From: Candidatus Dojkabacteria bacterium
GTDB taxonomy: Bacteria > Patescibacteriota > Dojkabacteria > J137
DNA: 13,825 nt
Direction: 5' to 3'
NCBI GenBank assembly: GCA_020429545.1
Contig: JAGQLF010000024.1
Span: forward strand, 1 to 13,825
How positions within the stretch are numbered: the stretch's first letter is position 1; every line of letters begins with the position of its first letter. The notes under the pieces were generated by a model that was given only the letters and a program-made list of their open reading frames with translations, was not told the DNA's origin and ran no database searches. Of the stretch, positions 5,143-12,178 are shown one piece after another. The position numbers and the translations under genes are program-made.

Positions 5143-7410
5143 ATGGCGAAAACAAAAAATATCTCATTAAGAAAAAATGGTAAAAACAGTATAGTTTTAC
5201 ATGAAGAAAGAAAAGAGCATTTTCAAAAAACAGTAAGAAATTCTAATACGAAAAATGTTGAGCATCGTGTTCCTGTATTACCAGATGTTTCTTTAGAGTC
5301 ACGAAAAAAAAGGCAAAGAAAAAAAAACAGAAGGAAAGTCCTAATCTGGGGTGGTGTTTTTATTTTCTTAATTTTAATATTTTCTTACGTATTAGTAATT
5401 GAACCAGCATTAAAAATAAAAAGTAGTCTTAGTAACATTAAAGCTACTTCTTCAATACTTTTTTCGGATATTGAGAATAAGAGTCTAAATAATTTTGAAG
5501 AAAATTTAGAAATAATTTCAGATGAGCTAACTTTTATTGTTAATCAGCTTGATAAGTATCAGTTTTTAGGTAGCGTTCCATTTACTAGAGGTTATTATGC
5601 CAACATCGAACATGTAAAATCAGCGGTTGAAAAGTCAGATAAAGTCTTAGAAGAAAATATTGATGAAATACAAGATGTACTGTTAAAGACAGGGTTTACA
5701 GTAGATGGAGTTGCTATAAATGATTCAAAAAAAGACGTGTCAGCTTCAGATGAAACTAAATTAGATGAAGAAGGCAATCCAATTGAGCCTTCAGCTTCAA
5801 GTTTAGTTTTAGCTGAACTTCCTAGCTATATAGATTTATACGAGAAAATGGAGCCTGATATCTTAGACATCTTTGCAGAGCTATCAGAAATAGATCCTAA
5901 ATATGTACCAAATATTGGCGGATACAATTTACGAGACAATATAACTTCTTTTCAAACTTTTGCAAAAGACTACCCAGAAATCTCAACGCAATCGATACAA
6001 TTTTTAAAGTATATGCCTGAACTTATTGGTTCTAATGATGGACCAACAGATTATCTAATTATTCTTCAAAATGAATCCGAAATGAGAGCTTCAGGAGGAT
6101 TATTAACTGCATTTGGAAATATGGAGCTTGAGAACGGGGAATTTAATGGGGATATAGCATTTAGTGATATGTGGAACTTGGAGAACTACGTTTCTTATAC
6201 TTTAGGCGTTGATACAGGTAATAGGAATATTTATGGACAAAGATATTTAATGAATAATGGTTGTGGGAGTGATTATCTAAGAGCACAAGATTCAGGAATT
6301 TACCCAGATTTATATTGGACAATGGAGAAGTTTAGAGATTATTATGATGTTGCAAACGAATACAATAAAGAATTATTTCCTGACTATGACCACATAATTA
6401 TTGTTGATAACCATTTTGCAGAAAATATTCTCTCATTAATTCAACCATTAGAAGTCGAAGGTTATGGTGAAGTAACTGCAGAGAGCTTATATGAGTTCAT
6501 AAAAGAAGAAACTGATGATCCATCGCTATCCTTCAGTCCTGAAAGAAAAGCAATTATTAAAGATATTGCAAATGCTGCTAAAGAAAAGTTTCTAGAACTA
6601 CCGTTATCAGATATGTCTAAAGTGACTGAGATATTTGTAAATTCGATTAATGGAAAAGATATTGGCTTTTATTCAGAAGAGGAAGATTTACAGGACTTCT
6701 TTGATAAATATAGCATGAGTGGAAGAATAGTAAAGGAGTTTAATGGCGATTACTTCCACCTGAATGAAGCACAAAATTGCTCATTAAAGCTGAATAAATT
6801 TGTAAGAGATGAAGTTGTTCAAAATATTAGTATTTCTGAAACTGGGGATATAACAAAAGAGGTTCAAGTTATTTGGGAACAACCAAAGGTATACGAAGAA
6901 AAATTGAGATTACAATATGATCCAGATGGATTCTTTACATATAGAGCTTGGGTAAGGCTGTTTGTACCACTTGAAGTCGAAACATTTGAATCAGATGGAT
7001 TAAAGCGATCTGGATTTTTATATTATCAACCTCAGGAATATAACGATGAAGAAATGGAAAAAGCAGTAAGCGATAATATCATCAGATTTGATCATAGAAG
7101 ATTATCTGAAGATGATCCTATACCAGGTCAAGAACTAAATGTGTCATACAATCTTCCTTCAAATCTAAATTATGATGCAAATGGTGAATATAAAATGTTA
7201 ATTCAAAAACATCCAGGGAAATCATGGGGAGAAAAATATATAATTAATATAAATCATGAAGGACAAATTCATACAATAGAATTTATATTAGATAGAGATA
7301 AGGTGATAACGTACAAAGATGGTATAATCTCCGTAGCAAATTATGAATCTAAGTTAGATTGGCTTGTTGAGCTGGTAGATGGACTACCACTAAATTTATT
7401 AGATAACTAA
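5143..7410 (+). CDS. DUF4012 single-pass membrane protein
   Basis: 755 residues from ATG 5143; an upstream TTG at 5107 lies inside the promoter and is rejected. Residues 1-65 are a very basic cytoplasmic tail (SRKKRQRKKNRRK just before the membrane). Residues 66-86 form one hydrophobic helix, and the rest should lie outside the membrane. The first 190 outer residues look helical. The core matches DUF4012: YLIILQNESEMRASGG at about 303-318, in the position of the family's LLLxQNxxExRxxGG motif, followed by an ENGEFNGDI-like segment. DUF4012 is of unknown function, found widely in CPR and Gram-positive bacteria and often beside glycosyltransferases. Here its stop overlaps the start of a GT4 gene, so a role in envelope polysaccharide or glycoprotein assembly is a reasonable inference, not shown. 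Confidence 0.88.
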   Translation: MAKTKNISLRKNGKNSIVLHEERKEHFQKTVRNSNTKNVEHRVPVLPDVSLESRKKRQRKKNRRKVLIWGGVFIFLILIFSYVLVIEPALKIKSSLSNIKATSSILFSDIENKSLNNFEENLEIISDELTFIVNQLDKYQFLGSVPFTRGYYANIEHVKSAVEKSDKVLEENIDEIQDVLLKTGFTVDGVAINDSKKDVSASDETKLDEEGNPIEPSASSLVLAELPSYIDLYEKMEPDILDIFAELSEIDPKYVPNIGGYNLRDNITSFQTFAKDYPEISTQSIQFLKYMPELIGSNDGPTDYLIILQNESEMRASGGLLTAFGNMELENGEFNGDIAFSDMWNLENYVSYTLGVDTGNRNIYGQRYLMNNGCGSDYLRAQDSGIYPDLYWTMEKFRDYYDVANEYNKELFPDYDHIIIVDNHFAENILSLIQPLEVEGYGEVTAESLYEFIKEETDDPSLSFSPERKAIIKDIANAAKEKFLELPLSDMSKVTEIFVNSINGKDIGFYSEEEDLQDFFDKYSMSGRIVKEFNGDYFHLNEAQNCSLKLNKFVRDEVVQNISISETGDITKEVQVIWEQPKVYEEKLRLQYDPDGFFTYRAWVRLFVPLEVETFESDGLKRSGFLYYQPQEYNDEEMEKAVSDNIIRFDHRRLSEDDPIPGQELNVSYNLPSNLNYDANGEYKMLIQKHPGKSWGEKYIININHEGQIHTIEFILDRDKVITYKDGIISVANYESKLDWLVELVDGLPLNLLDN

Positions 7411-8708
7411 TGGAAGAACCAGAAACCAAAACGATTTTAATAGACACTACCTGCCTTTTTGATCAGTATTCAAAAAGAGGTATTGGTAGATATACTAGGG
7501 ACTTACTTTTAAGGTTAATAAAGAAAGCTTCAGCAGATAGATCAATAAAAATTTCACTTGTTGGATTTAACGATTTAGAACAAAATCTGAGAGAGATTGG
7601 CTTCAGTAAATTTGGTATTGAAGAGTACCAGGACAAAATTACTTTTACCTCTTTAGGAGAACCCAGTCTTTCAAACTTTAAAAATATCAGAAGATGGAAA
7701 AAGATTGATGAGATTATATTTGAAGAAGAACCTGATTTATATTTTGCACCTCATTTTGAAAGAGGATTGCCTACAACTCCAAGTTTAAAGCATACATATA
7801 TGCCTAATAAAACTGTTGTTACTGTTCATGATGTGATTCCACTTGTAAATAATTCATTCTCACAGAAAAATCCAATAACTAACTTTTTAAAAGGTATCTT
7901 TTATAGAAGAATGTGGAAAGGTGTTGAAGGGGCTGACCTAGTGCTAACTAGTTCTAATTTCTCTAAAGATGATTTGATTAAACATGGGGATATTCCAGAA
8001 GATAATGTTGAAGTAATTTATTTAGGTATAAATGAATCTTTTTTTGCAGAAAAAATAGATTCAATAGAAGAAACAACTAAAAACGAGGTTCTGAATAGGT
8101 TTGTAGGCGAGGGAAGGCCATCCTATTTCTTTTATGATTCAGGATTAGAATCAAATAAAGGGATAGATAATATGTTGAGTATTACAGCAAGATTGTTTGA
8201 GAAAAAGGGTGAGCATATTCCACAATATCTTGTTTTAGTTGGAGGTGATTTTTATCAAGGTAGAGGAGAGAATATAAAGCCAAGATCAGCATTAGGTGAA
8301 CACTATCTAAAGAAAATAAAACAGTTGGGAATAATAGATAAAGTCATTACTACATCTAGAATAAGTGATGAAGAATTACAAATTTTACTTAGACATGCTA
8401 ATACATACGTATATTTCTCTGAATATGAGGGCTTTGGGTTTGGCCCAATACAGGCAATGGCGGCTGAAGTTCCTGCAATTGTTAATGCATCTTCTTGCCT
8501 ACCAGAAATCACAAACGGAGGTGCATTCTTAGTTGATGCAAAAGAAATTGAAGATTCAATTAATAAAATTTACGATTTTTTGAAAGATGAGCAAAAAAGA
8601 AAAGAGCTTGTAAATACTGGGAAGGAGGTCGCTCTAAAATACAATTGGGAAAGAACAGCAGATTTAGTTTTAGAAAACTTTCACAAACTTTTAACAGAAA
8701 CAGAATAA
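7410..8708 (+). CDS. GT4-family (GT-B fold) glycosyltransferase
   Basis: Predicted retaining glycosyltransferase of 432 residues, cytoplasmic or membrane-associated, moving a sugar from a nucleotide donor. N-terminal domain: RGIGRYTRDLL (23-33) acceptor-side loop and VVTVHDVIPL (136-145). C-terminal domain: the link to YFFYDSGLESNKGIDN (239-254), YLVLVGGD (273-280), and EYEGFGFGPIQAMAAEVPAIV (338-358), the donor-binding region. The usual E-x7-E pair is E340 and Q348, so the second Glu is replaced by Gln. The ATG overlaps the preceding TAA by one base (TAATG), so translation is probably coupled to the DUF4012 protein and both likely act in one surface-glycan pathway. Donor and acceptor are unknown. 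Confidence 0.9.
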   Translation: MEEPETKTILIDTTCLFDQYSKRGIGRYTRDLLLRLIKKASADRSIKISLVGFNDLEQNLREIGFSKFGIEEYQDKITFTSLGEPSLSNFKNIRRWKKIDEIIFEEEPDLYFAPHFERGLPTTPSLKHTYMPNKTVVTVHDVIPLVNNSFSQKNPITNFLKGIFYRRMWKGVEGADLVLTSSNFSKDDLIKHGDIPEDNVEVIYLGINESFFAEKIDSIEETTKNEVLNRFVGEGRPSYFFYDSGLESNKGIDNMLSITARLFEKKGEHIPQYLVLVGGDFYQGRGENIKPRSALGEHYLKKIKQLGIIDKVITTSRISDEELQILLRHANTYVYFSEYEGFGFGPIQAMAAEVPAIVNASSCLPEITNGGAFLVDAKEIEDSINKIYDFLKDEQKRKELVNTGKEVALKYNWERTADLVLENFHKLLTETE

Positions 8709-8719
8709 TTGTGTAGAAT
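8691..8719 (+). promoter_or_regulatory. promoter of the small membrane protein gene
   Basis: TTAACA (8691-8696) and TAGAAT (8714-8719) are separated by exactly 17 bases. The element begins in the last codons of the glycosyltransferase gene. Transcription would start near 8726, about 18 bases before ATG 8744. Confidence 0.6.
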
Positions 8720-8743
8720 AGTAATAATTAACTAACTACTACT

Positions 8744-9010
8744 ATGTTTACAGATCCAGGAAAAAGACAGTATTTAATGTTTTCATTTCTATTAGCTTTA
8801 ATATTTTCTGCTATTGTTAGTTTTTTCTTTGCTGATATTTTAGAAGGTCCGCTAGTATCGGGATTTCCTGTGAGCGTCAGTAATTTATCTGGAGTAGTAA
8901 AGTTTATTTCAATGGTATTTAATACTGTTGTTTTAAGCTTAATGCTTACAATTCCTACATATTATCTACTCTCTTGGCTGAATAGAAAAGCGGGAGGGGG
9001 AGGATTTTAG
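8744..9010 (+). CDS. small two-helix membrane protein, function unknown
   Basis: 88 residues. Two hydrophobic helices are clear, at about 11-30 and 51-77, joined by a loop rich in Gly, Pro and Ser (LEGPLVSGFPVSVSNLSG). The tail is short and basic, then glycine-rich (NRKAGGGGF). It has a well-formed promoter of its own and codon use like its neighbours, so it is probably real. I do not recognise the family. The context (after a DUF4012/glycosyltransferase pair) suggests an envelope location but no specific job. Confidence 0.7.
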   Translation: MFTDPGKRQYLMFSFLLALIFSAIVSFFFADILEGPLVSGFPVSVSNLSGVVKFISMVFNTVVLSLMLTIPTYYLLSWLNRKAGGGGF

Positions 9011-9042
9011 TAGCTGCGAGCTACTAGCTTCAGGATATACGT
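9009..9042 (+). repeat. AGCTA-rich tract, copy 3
   Basis: Begins in the stop codon of the small membrane protein gene. GTAGCTGCGAGCTACTAGCT leads into TCAGGATATACG. The block AGCTACTAGCTTnAGGATAT is shared with the end of copy 2 after nrdB, but here no family B repeat follows. GTAGCTGCGAGCTAC can form a small hairpin. Confidence 0.55.
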
Positions 9043-9071
9043 TTCTAATTTCAACACTTTTGAAGGTCGGA

Positions 9072-9080
9072 TGATATAAT
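9072..9080 (+). promoter_or_regulatory. extended -10 promoter for the 257-residue protein gene
   Basis: TGATATAAT is a perfect extended -10 (TGn plus TATAAT at 9075-9080) with no obvious -35. Expected start is near 9087, about 16 bases before ATG 9103. The same nine bases form the pyrH promoter at 9897-9905. Confidence 0.65.
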
Positions 9081-9102
9081 CTGCCACTTATAAAAAATAG
9101 AA

Positions 9103-9876
9103 ATGGGGTTAAGATCAGATATAAATAGTGTAGTAGAAAGTGCATCAAATGTTTTAGGTGCTGAAGATGACTCAATGCCAGATAATAAAGCAATTTCTCA
9201 GATTCAAGCAACATTAGAATACATAAAGTTAAATCCTATAGAAGCTACTCGTGTCTTCAATCAATATATGGACTTAGCTCGAACTATGATCACTTTTAGT
9301 GAAAAAGATTTGAATATAATTGATAAAGCTCATGTAAAGTACAATAAATTAAAAGGTGATTCAGCAACTAATAGTGCATCAAAAGTTTCTACACGAGAAT
9401 TTCTAAAACTAATTGAGGAAAAGAATTATGAAATACAAATTGATTTTGCATTATTATTACCATTAGATATTTCTAAAGCTTTAGATCCTTTATTTGAAAT
9501 GATGTATTTAGCAAGCCAAACAATTTTTTTTAATCCTGAATATAAACCAGTAGATGGAGATCCTAAAGCAGATAGTATGATTTGGGGGCATACACAAATT
9601 GAAAGTGAAGATCCAAGAGTTTTATTACATTTTATAATTGCTCATGGAATTGAGCGCTATATTATTAATGTTTTAAATCTTGATATAAAGAAAGATTCAG
9701 TATTAAATGCATTAACAGATGCACTATGTTTAAAAAATGCTAGAGGTGAACTAGATAAAGAGTTATTAGATATTTGGCTAAATCCTAAAAAACCTAAAAA
9801 TGGACAGGAAGGAGGTATGGGTTGGTTAAATCATTTGAGAGTTGAAGCATTTGATAAAGTAATACAAGAGAATTAG
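9103..9876 (+). CDS. hypothetical soluble helical protein
   Basis: 257 residues, no signal peptide and no membrane helix. I do not recognise a family. It looks mostly helical and acidic, with a low-complexity break at 84-96 (KGDSATNSASKVS) separating an N-terminal helical part from a larger C-terminal part. The C-terminal part contains conserved-looking segments such as FNPEYKPVDGDPKADSMIWG (143-162) and LLHFIIAHGIERYI (174-187), and ends near GQEGGMGWLNHLRVEAF (234-250). H176, H181 and E184 are spaced HxxxxHxxE, which is not the HExxH metalloprotease motif. It has its own extended -10 promoter and lies 35 bases upstream of pyrH in the same direction. Confidence 0.75.
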   Translation: MGLRSDINSVVESASNVLGAEDDSMPDNKAISQIQATLEYIKLNPIEATRVFNQYMDLARTMITFSEKDLNIIDKAHVKYNKLKGDSATNSASKVSTREFLKLIEEKNYEIQIDFALLLPLDISKALDPLFEMMYLASQTIFFNPEYKPVDGDPKADSMIWGHTQIESEDPRVLLHFIIAHGIERYIINVLNLDIKKDSVLNALTDALCLKNARGELDKELLDIWLNPKKPKNGQEGGMGWLNHLRVEAFDKVIQEN

Positions 9877-9896
9877 CATCATCTCTAACTTAACAA

Positions 9897-9905
9897 TGAT
9901 ATAAT
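9897..9905 (+). promoter_or_regulatory. extended -10 promoter of pyrH, likely leaderless transcript
   Basis: TGATATAAT ends six bases before the pyrH ATG (9912). With the usual 6-7 base distance from -10 to the transcription start, the mRNA should begin at or within a base or two of the ATG, leaving no leader and no room for a Shine-Dalgarno site. Confidence 0.65.
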
Positions 9906-9911
9906 TTTTTT

Positions 9912-10613
9912 ATGAAAGAAATATTGGTCCTAAAAATTGGAGGTTCAATTCTATCTCCATCTTTCGAAAATCTTTTTGATTTTGAATACGTTAAACAACT
10001 AAGAGATTCACTAATTAAATTTCAAGATACTTATCAATTTGTTTTAATAACAGGTGGTGGTCATTTAGCTAGAAAATATATGGGAATGGCAAAAGAGAAT
10101 AATGCTAGTGAACGCGAAATAGATTGGGCAGGAACATCTTCTAATAATCATAATGCAGTAATGCTAAGAGTTGCACTTGGAAGTAATTCTCACGATAGAT
10201 CATTAACTTATAATGATATAAAAGAGGGTAGCACAACAGAGTTTGAAGAAACGTTTTTAACTGTTGGTGCTAATGAACCAGGACATTCAGGAGATTTTGA
10301 TACAGTTATTATGGCAAATAATTATGGAGCAAAAAAAATCTTTATATTAAAAGATGTTAATGGAGTATATCCAATAGATCCAGATAATAATCCAAATGCT
10401 GAACTAATTAAAGATTTAACTTGGGAAGATTATAAAAAAATTCTAGGAACAGATGAATTTACTCCCAAAATGGCAGTACCATTTGATCCAAAGGCAACAG
10501 AGCTAGCACAGCAATCTGGCATTAGCTGCATAATTCTAAATGGTAAAAATCTAGATAATTTAGAAAAAGCTATTAGAGGAGAAGAGTTTATAGGAACAAC
10601 AATTCATCCATGA
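9912..10613 (+). CDS. pyrH: UMP kinase, archaeal-type
   Basis: Phosphorylates UMP to UDP with ATP in pyrimidine nucleotide synthesis, feeding both UTP/CTP and, through UDP/CDP, ribonucleotide reductase. 233 residues of the amino acid kinase fold. Visible motifs: K8-x-GG (VLKIGGSIL), GGGHLARKY (48-56), DWAGTSSNNHNA (71-82) for the UMP site, PGHSGDFDTV (123-132), and KDVNGVYPIDP (147-157) for the ATP site. The DWAGTSSNNHNA and PGHSGDFD forms are those of the archaeal UMP kinase subfamily rather than classical bacterial PyrH, as I recall it. Its TGA overlaps the next ATG by four bases (ATGA). Confidence 0.9.
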   Translation: MKEILVLKIGGSILSPSFENLFDFEYVKQLRDSLIKFQDTYQFVLITGGGHLARKYMGMAKENNASEREIDWAGTSSNNHNAVMLRVALGSNSHDRSLTYNDIKEGSTTEFEETFLTVGANEPGHSGDFDTVIMANNYGAKKIFILKDVNGVYPIDPDNNPNAELIKDLTWEDYKKILGTDEFTPKMAVPFDPKATELAQQSGISCIILNGKNLDNLEKAIRGEEFIGTTIHP

Positions 10614-11401
10614 AAATAATTTATAAAGTTGATTTTTGGTATTTTTCTTTTCTTTTTTTACTCGTAACACTTCCCATTCTTGCACCAATTTTAAGTGCAA
10701 TTGGATTACATATAATTTCTGAAAAAATTTATTTTCTCTTTAGCTTCTTTTGTCATCAATTTGATACAAGATCAATCCATATTTTTGATTACCAATATGC
10801 CTGGTGCGCACGAGATTTTGGCATTTGGTTAGGAGTCTTAACTGGATCAGTTTTATATAAAATAAAATTTTTAAAACCAATAAAGATTTGGTGGTTACCA
10901 ATTTTCATTATTCCAATTGCTCTTGATGGTGGAATTCAGACAATTACAACACTAGGAGCTATAAATCCATTTGGAATTATTCAAGGGGATGATTTTTATG
11001 TAAGTAATAATTTATTTAGATTTTTAACTGGAAGTTTTCTAGGTCTTGGTGTTGCTTTATTCATTGCTCAGAATATTGTTGAAGCTAATCGCTACACTAA
11101 AATAGAAGTAATACGGGAGCAGGTCAGAGCCCTGCTCCCACAAAAACTTGTTGAGAATCGATTAATCGCGTCTCTCTATAACACTAACTGGAAACGAATA
11201 GTAATCACAATGCTCTTACTTCTTTTGATCTATTTCTGTTTAATACAGGTTTGGGATTTATCTAGCCATGGGCATAAACCAATAAACTCTTTAGATTCTA
11301 TACCTAAAATTCAGCATGATTATTTTTTTATAAGAAGATTACATGGAGAATGCCCAACAGATAGGGATAGTGGATTGTTTAACTTTGAGTGTTTGCTTTA
11401 A
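10610..11401 (+). CDS. DUF2085 family membrane protein
   Basis: 263 residues with about five hydrophobic segments (about 10-33, 70-83, 93-107, 136-153, 196-215). DUF2085 signatures are clear: FFCHQ with R54 (46-54), WCARDFGIWLG (65-75), LDGGIQ (105-110), and SNNLFRFLTGSFLGLG (132-147). The conserved Cys, His and Arg could bind a metal or act in redox chemistry, but the family has no established function. It starts inside the pyrH stop (ATGA), implying translational coupling. A GC-rich perfect hairpin lies in the cytoplasmic-side loop before the last helix (codons 169-177). The tail after the last helix (about 216-263) is not recognisable, and the gene ends a few bases before a palindromic repeat. 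Confidence 0.85.
   Translation: MKIIYKVDFWYFSFLFLLVTLPILAPILSAIGLHIISEKIYFLFSFFCHQFDTRSIHIFDYQYAWCARDFGIWLGVLTGSVLYKIKFLKPIKIWWLPIFIIPIALDGGIQTITTLGAINPFGIIQGDDFYVSNNLFRFLTGSFLGLGVALFIAQNIVEANRYTKIEVIREQVRALLPQKLVENRLIASLYNTNWKRIVITMLLLLLIYFCLIQVWDLSSHGHKPINSLDSIPKIQHDYFFIRRLHGECPTDRDSGLFNFECLL
11115..11139 (+). repeat. GC-rich perfect hairpin inside the DUF2085 gene
   Basis: GGGAGCAGG and CCTGCTCCC form a perfect 9-bp inverted repeat around the 7-base loop TCAGAGC. It is very GC-rich inside an AT-rich gene and is read in frame as part of REQVRALLP. A second palindrome, CGATTAATCG (11159-11168), follows 19 bases later. Together they look like a palindromic repeat inserted in frame into a loop-coding region. 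Confidence 0.7.
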
Positions 11402-11460
11402 TTTCCTCCCTTGAGGGAGGTGCTTAGTACTTTTCAGAAAGTACTCAGCGGAGGGTGTTA
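11402..11460 (-). repeat. palindromic repeat family C, copy 2 (inverted)
   Basis: Read on the minus strand it has the same skeleton as 5021-5070: AACACCCTCCG, a variable hairpin, then CACCTCCC and a CCTCCC/GGGAGG stem (11405-11410 with 11415-11420). The middle hairpin is AGTACTTT/AAAGTACT (11426-11433 with 11438-11445, loop TCAG), a perfect 8-bp stem with no sequence likeness to copy 1. There is no T-run on either strand, so it is not an obvious terminator for DUF2085 or rpiB. Confidence 0.75.
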
Positions 11461-11552
11461 TGACTTTCAATTGATTTAATTGAACCAACCTTTTCTCTAA
11501 ACGTTTAGTTGAGACTCTAGTTTTCATTATTTGGAAAATTCTTTTTTCTTCC

Positions 11553-11654
11553 GTACTTTTGTTGGCACAAAAGTACCAAAAAGCCTTGGGGTAAAAAGTT
11601 CGCTCACACGGTAATCTTTCAACTAGTCAGTTTAAGGCTCAGTTTTTACCCCAA
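11553..11654. repeat. compound inverted-repeat element between convergent genes
   Basis: Two perfect inverted repeats lie in tandem. GTACTTTTGT/ACAAAAGTAC (11553-11562 with 11567-11576, loop TGGC) forms a 10-bp hairpin. TTGGGGTAAAAA/TTTTTACCCCAA (11586-11597 with 11643-11654) forms a 12-bp stem around 45 bases. With family C copy 2 it fills the 309-base gap between the convergent DUF2085 and rpiB genes; I see no protein-coding gene there. The form recalls repeats scattered in Bacteroidota and CPR genomes, but I could not search for copies. It could also hold a bidirectional terminator or a small RNA. Confidence 0.65.
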
Positions 11655-11710
11655 ACCCCAACGATCTAGTTATAATAATATCTAAAGAGAATTATATAGT
11701 TGAGATGCGG

Positions 11711-12157
11711 TTAATCGCGTTTTTCCATTTCTTGTATTTTTTGAAACCGTCTTCCATGTCTGGTTTCCATTCCTGCAAACTCTGAACTTAAAAAGGACTT
11801 AACAATTTCTACAGGATTTTCTCCTTCGTAGTCTGCATCAAGACAGCAAATATTTGCATTATCATCAATTACAGCCATTTCTGCATGATGTTTTGAAAAG
11901 CAAACCGCAGCATATGCACCTTTTATTTTGTTTGCGGCAATTGCCACTCCATTTCCAGATCTGCAAATTAGTACTCCTCGCGCTGCATCCTCCCTAGCTA
12001 TAGATTCAGCAACCTTTTTTGCATAATCAGGGTAATCATCATCAGGATTTAGCTCAAATGGGCCTAAATCTTCGACTTCATACATATCTGAGATTGCTTC
12101 AATAATTTGTTTTTTTAATTCAAATCCACCATGGTCTGAACCTATAAATACTTTCAT
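11711..12157 (-). CDS. rpiB: ribose-5-phosphate isomerase B / LacAB-type sugar-phosphate isomerase
   Basis: Interconverts ribose 5-phosphate and ribulose 5-phosphate in the non-oxidative pentose phosphate pathway, which supplies ribose for nucleotides. 148 residues, the normal length. Motifs: GSDHGGFELKK (6-16), DYPDYA (41-46), CRSGNGVAIAANKIKG (65-80) with C65 as the catalytic base, and TRHGRRFQKI (132-141) for phosphate binding. Two departures from E. coli RpiB stand out. The ring-opening His (H99 in E. coli, in QHNDTN) aligns with D98 here (IDDNAN), and CGTG is CRSG. A related sugar-phosphate isomerase with another substrate is therefore possible. It is convergent with DUF2085 and has no Shine-Dalgarno before its ATG. 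Confidence 0.87.
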   Translation of the reverse strand: MKVFIGSDHGGFELKKQIIEAISDMYEVEDLGPFELNPDDDYPDYAKKVAESIAREDAARGVLICRSGNGVAIAANKIKGAYAAVCFSKHHAEMAVIDDNANICCLDADYEGENPVEIVKSFLSSEFAGMETRHGRRFQKIQEMEKRD

Positions 12158-12178
12158 TTTTTTATTTTTAATTATCTA

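Noticed and set aside
9628..9654. Zinc metalloprotease motif in the 257-residue protein (HFIIAHGIE)
   Set aside because: Spacing is HxxxxHxxE, not HExxH, and no other protease feature is visible.
10611..10613. Alternative genetic code with UGA as glycine
   Set aside because: No gene contains an internal TGA, and pyrH ends with TGA in a normal ATGA overlap.
11339..11527. Minus-strand open frame over the DUF2085 end and family C repeat
   Set aside because: It crosses two hairpins and the end of a real gene; the protein looks like translated repeat.
11402..11710. CRISPR array or tRNA in the hairpin-rich gap
   Set aside because: There are no regularly spaced identical repeats, and no cloverleaf or TTCGAAT-type T-loop was found; the structures are simple inverted repeats.
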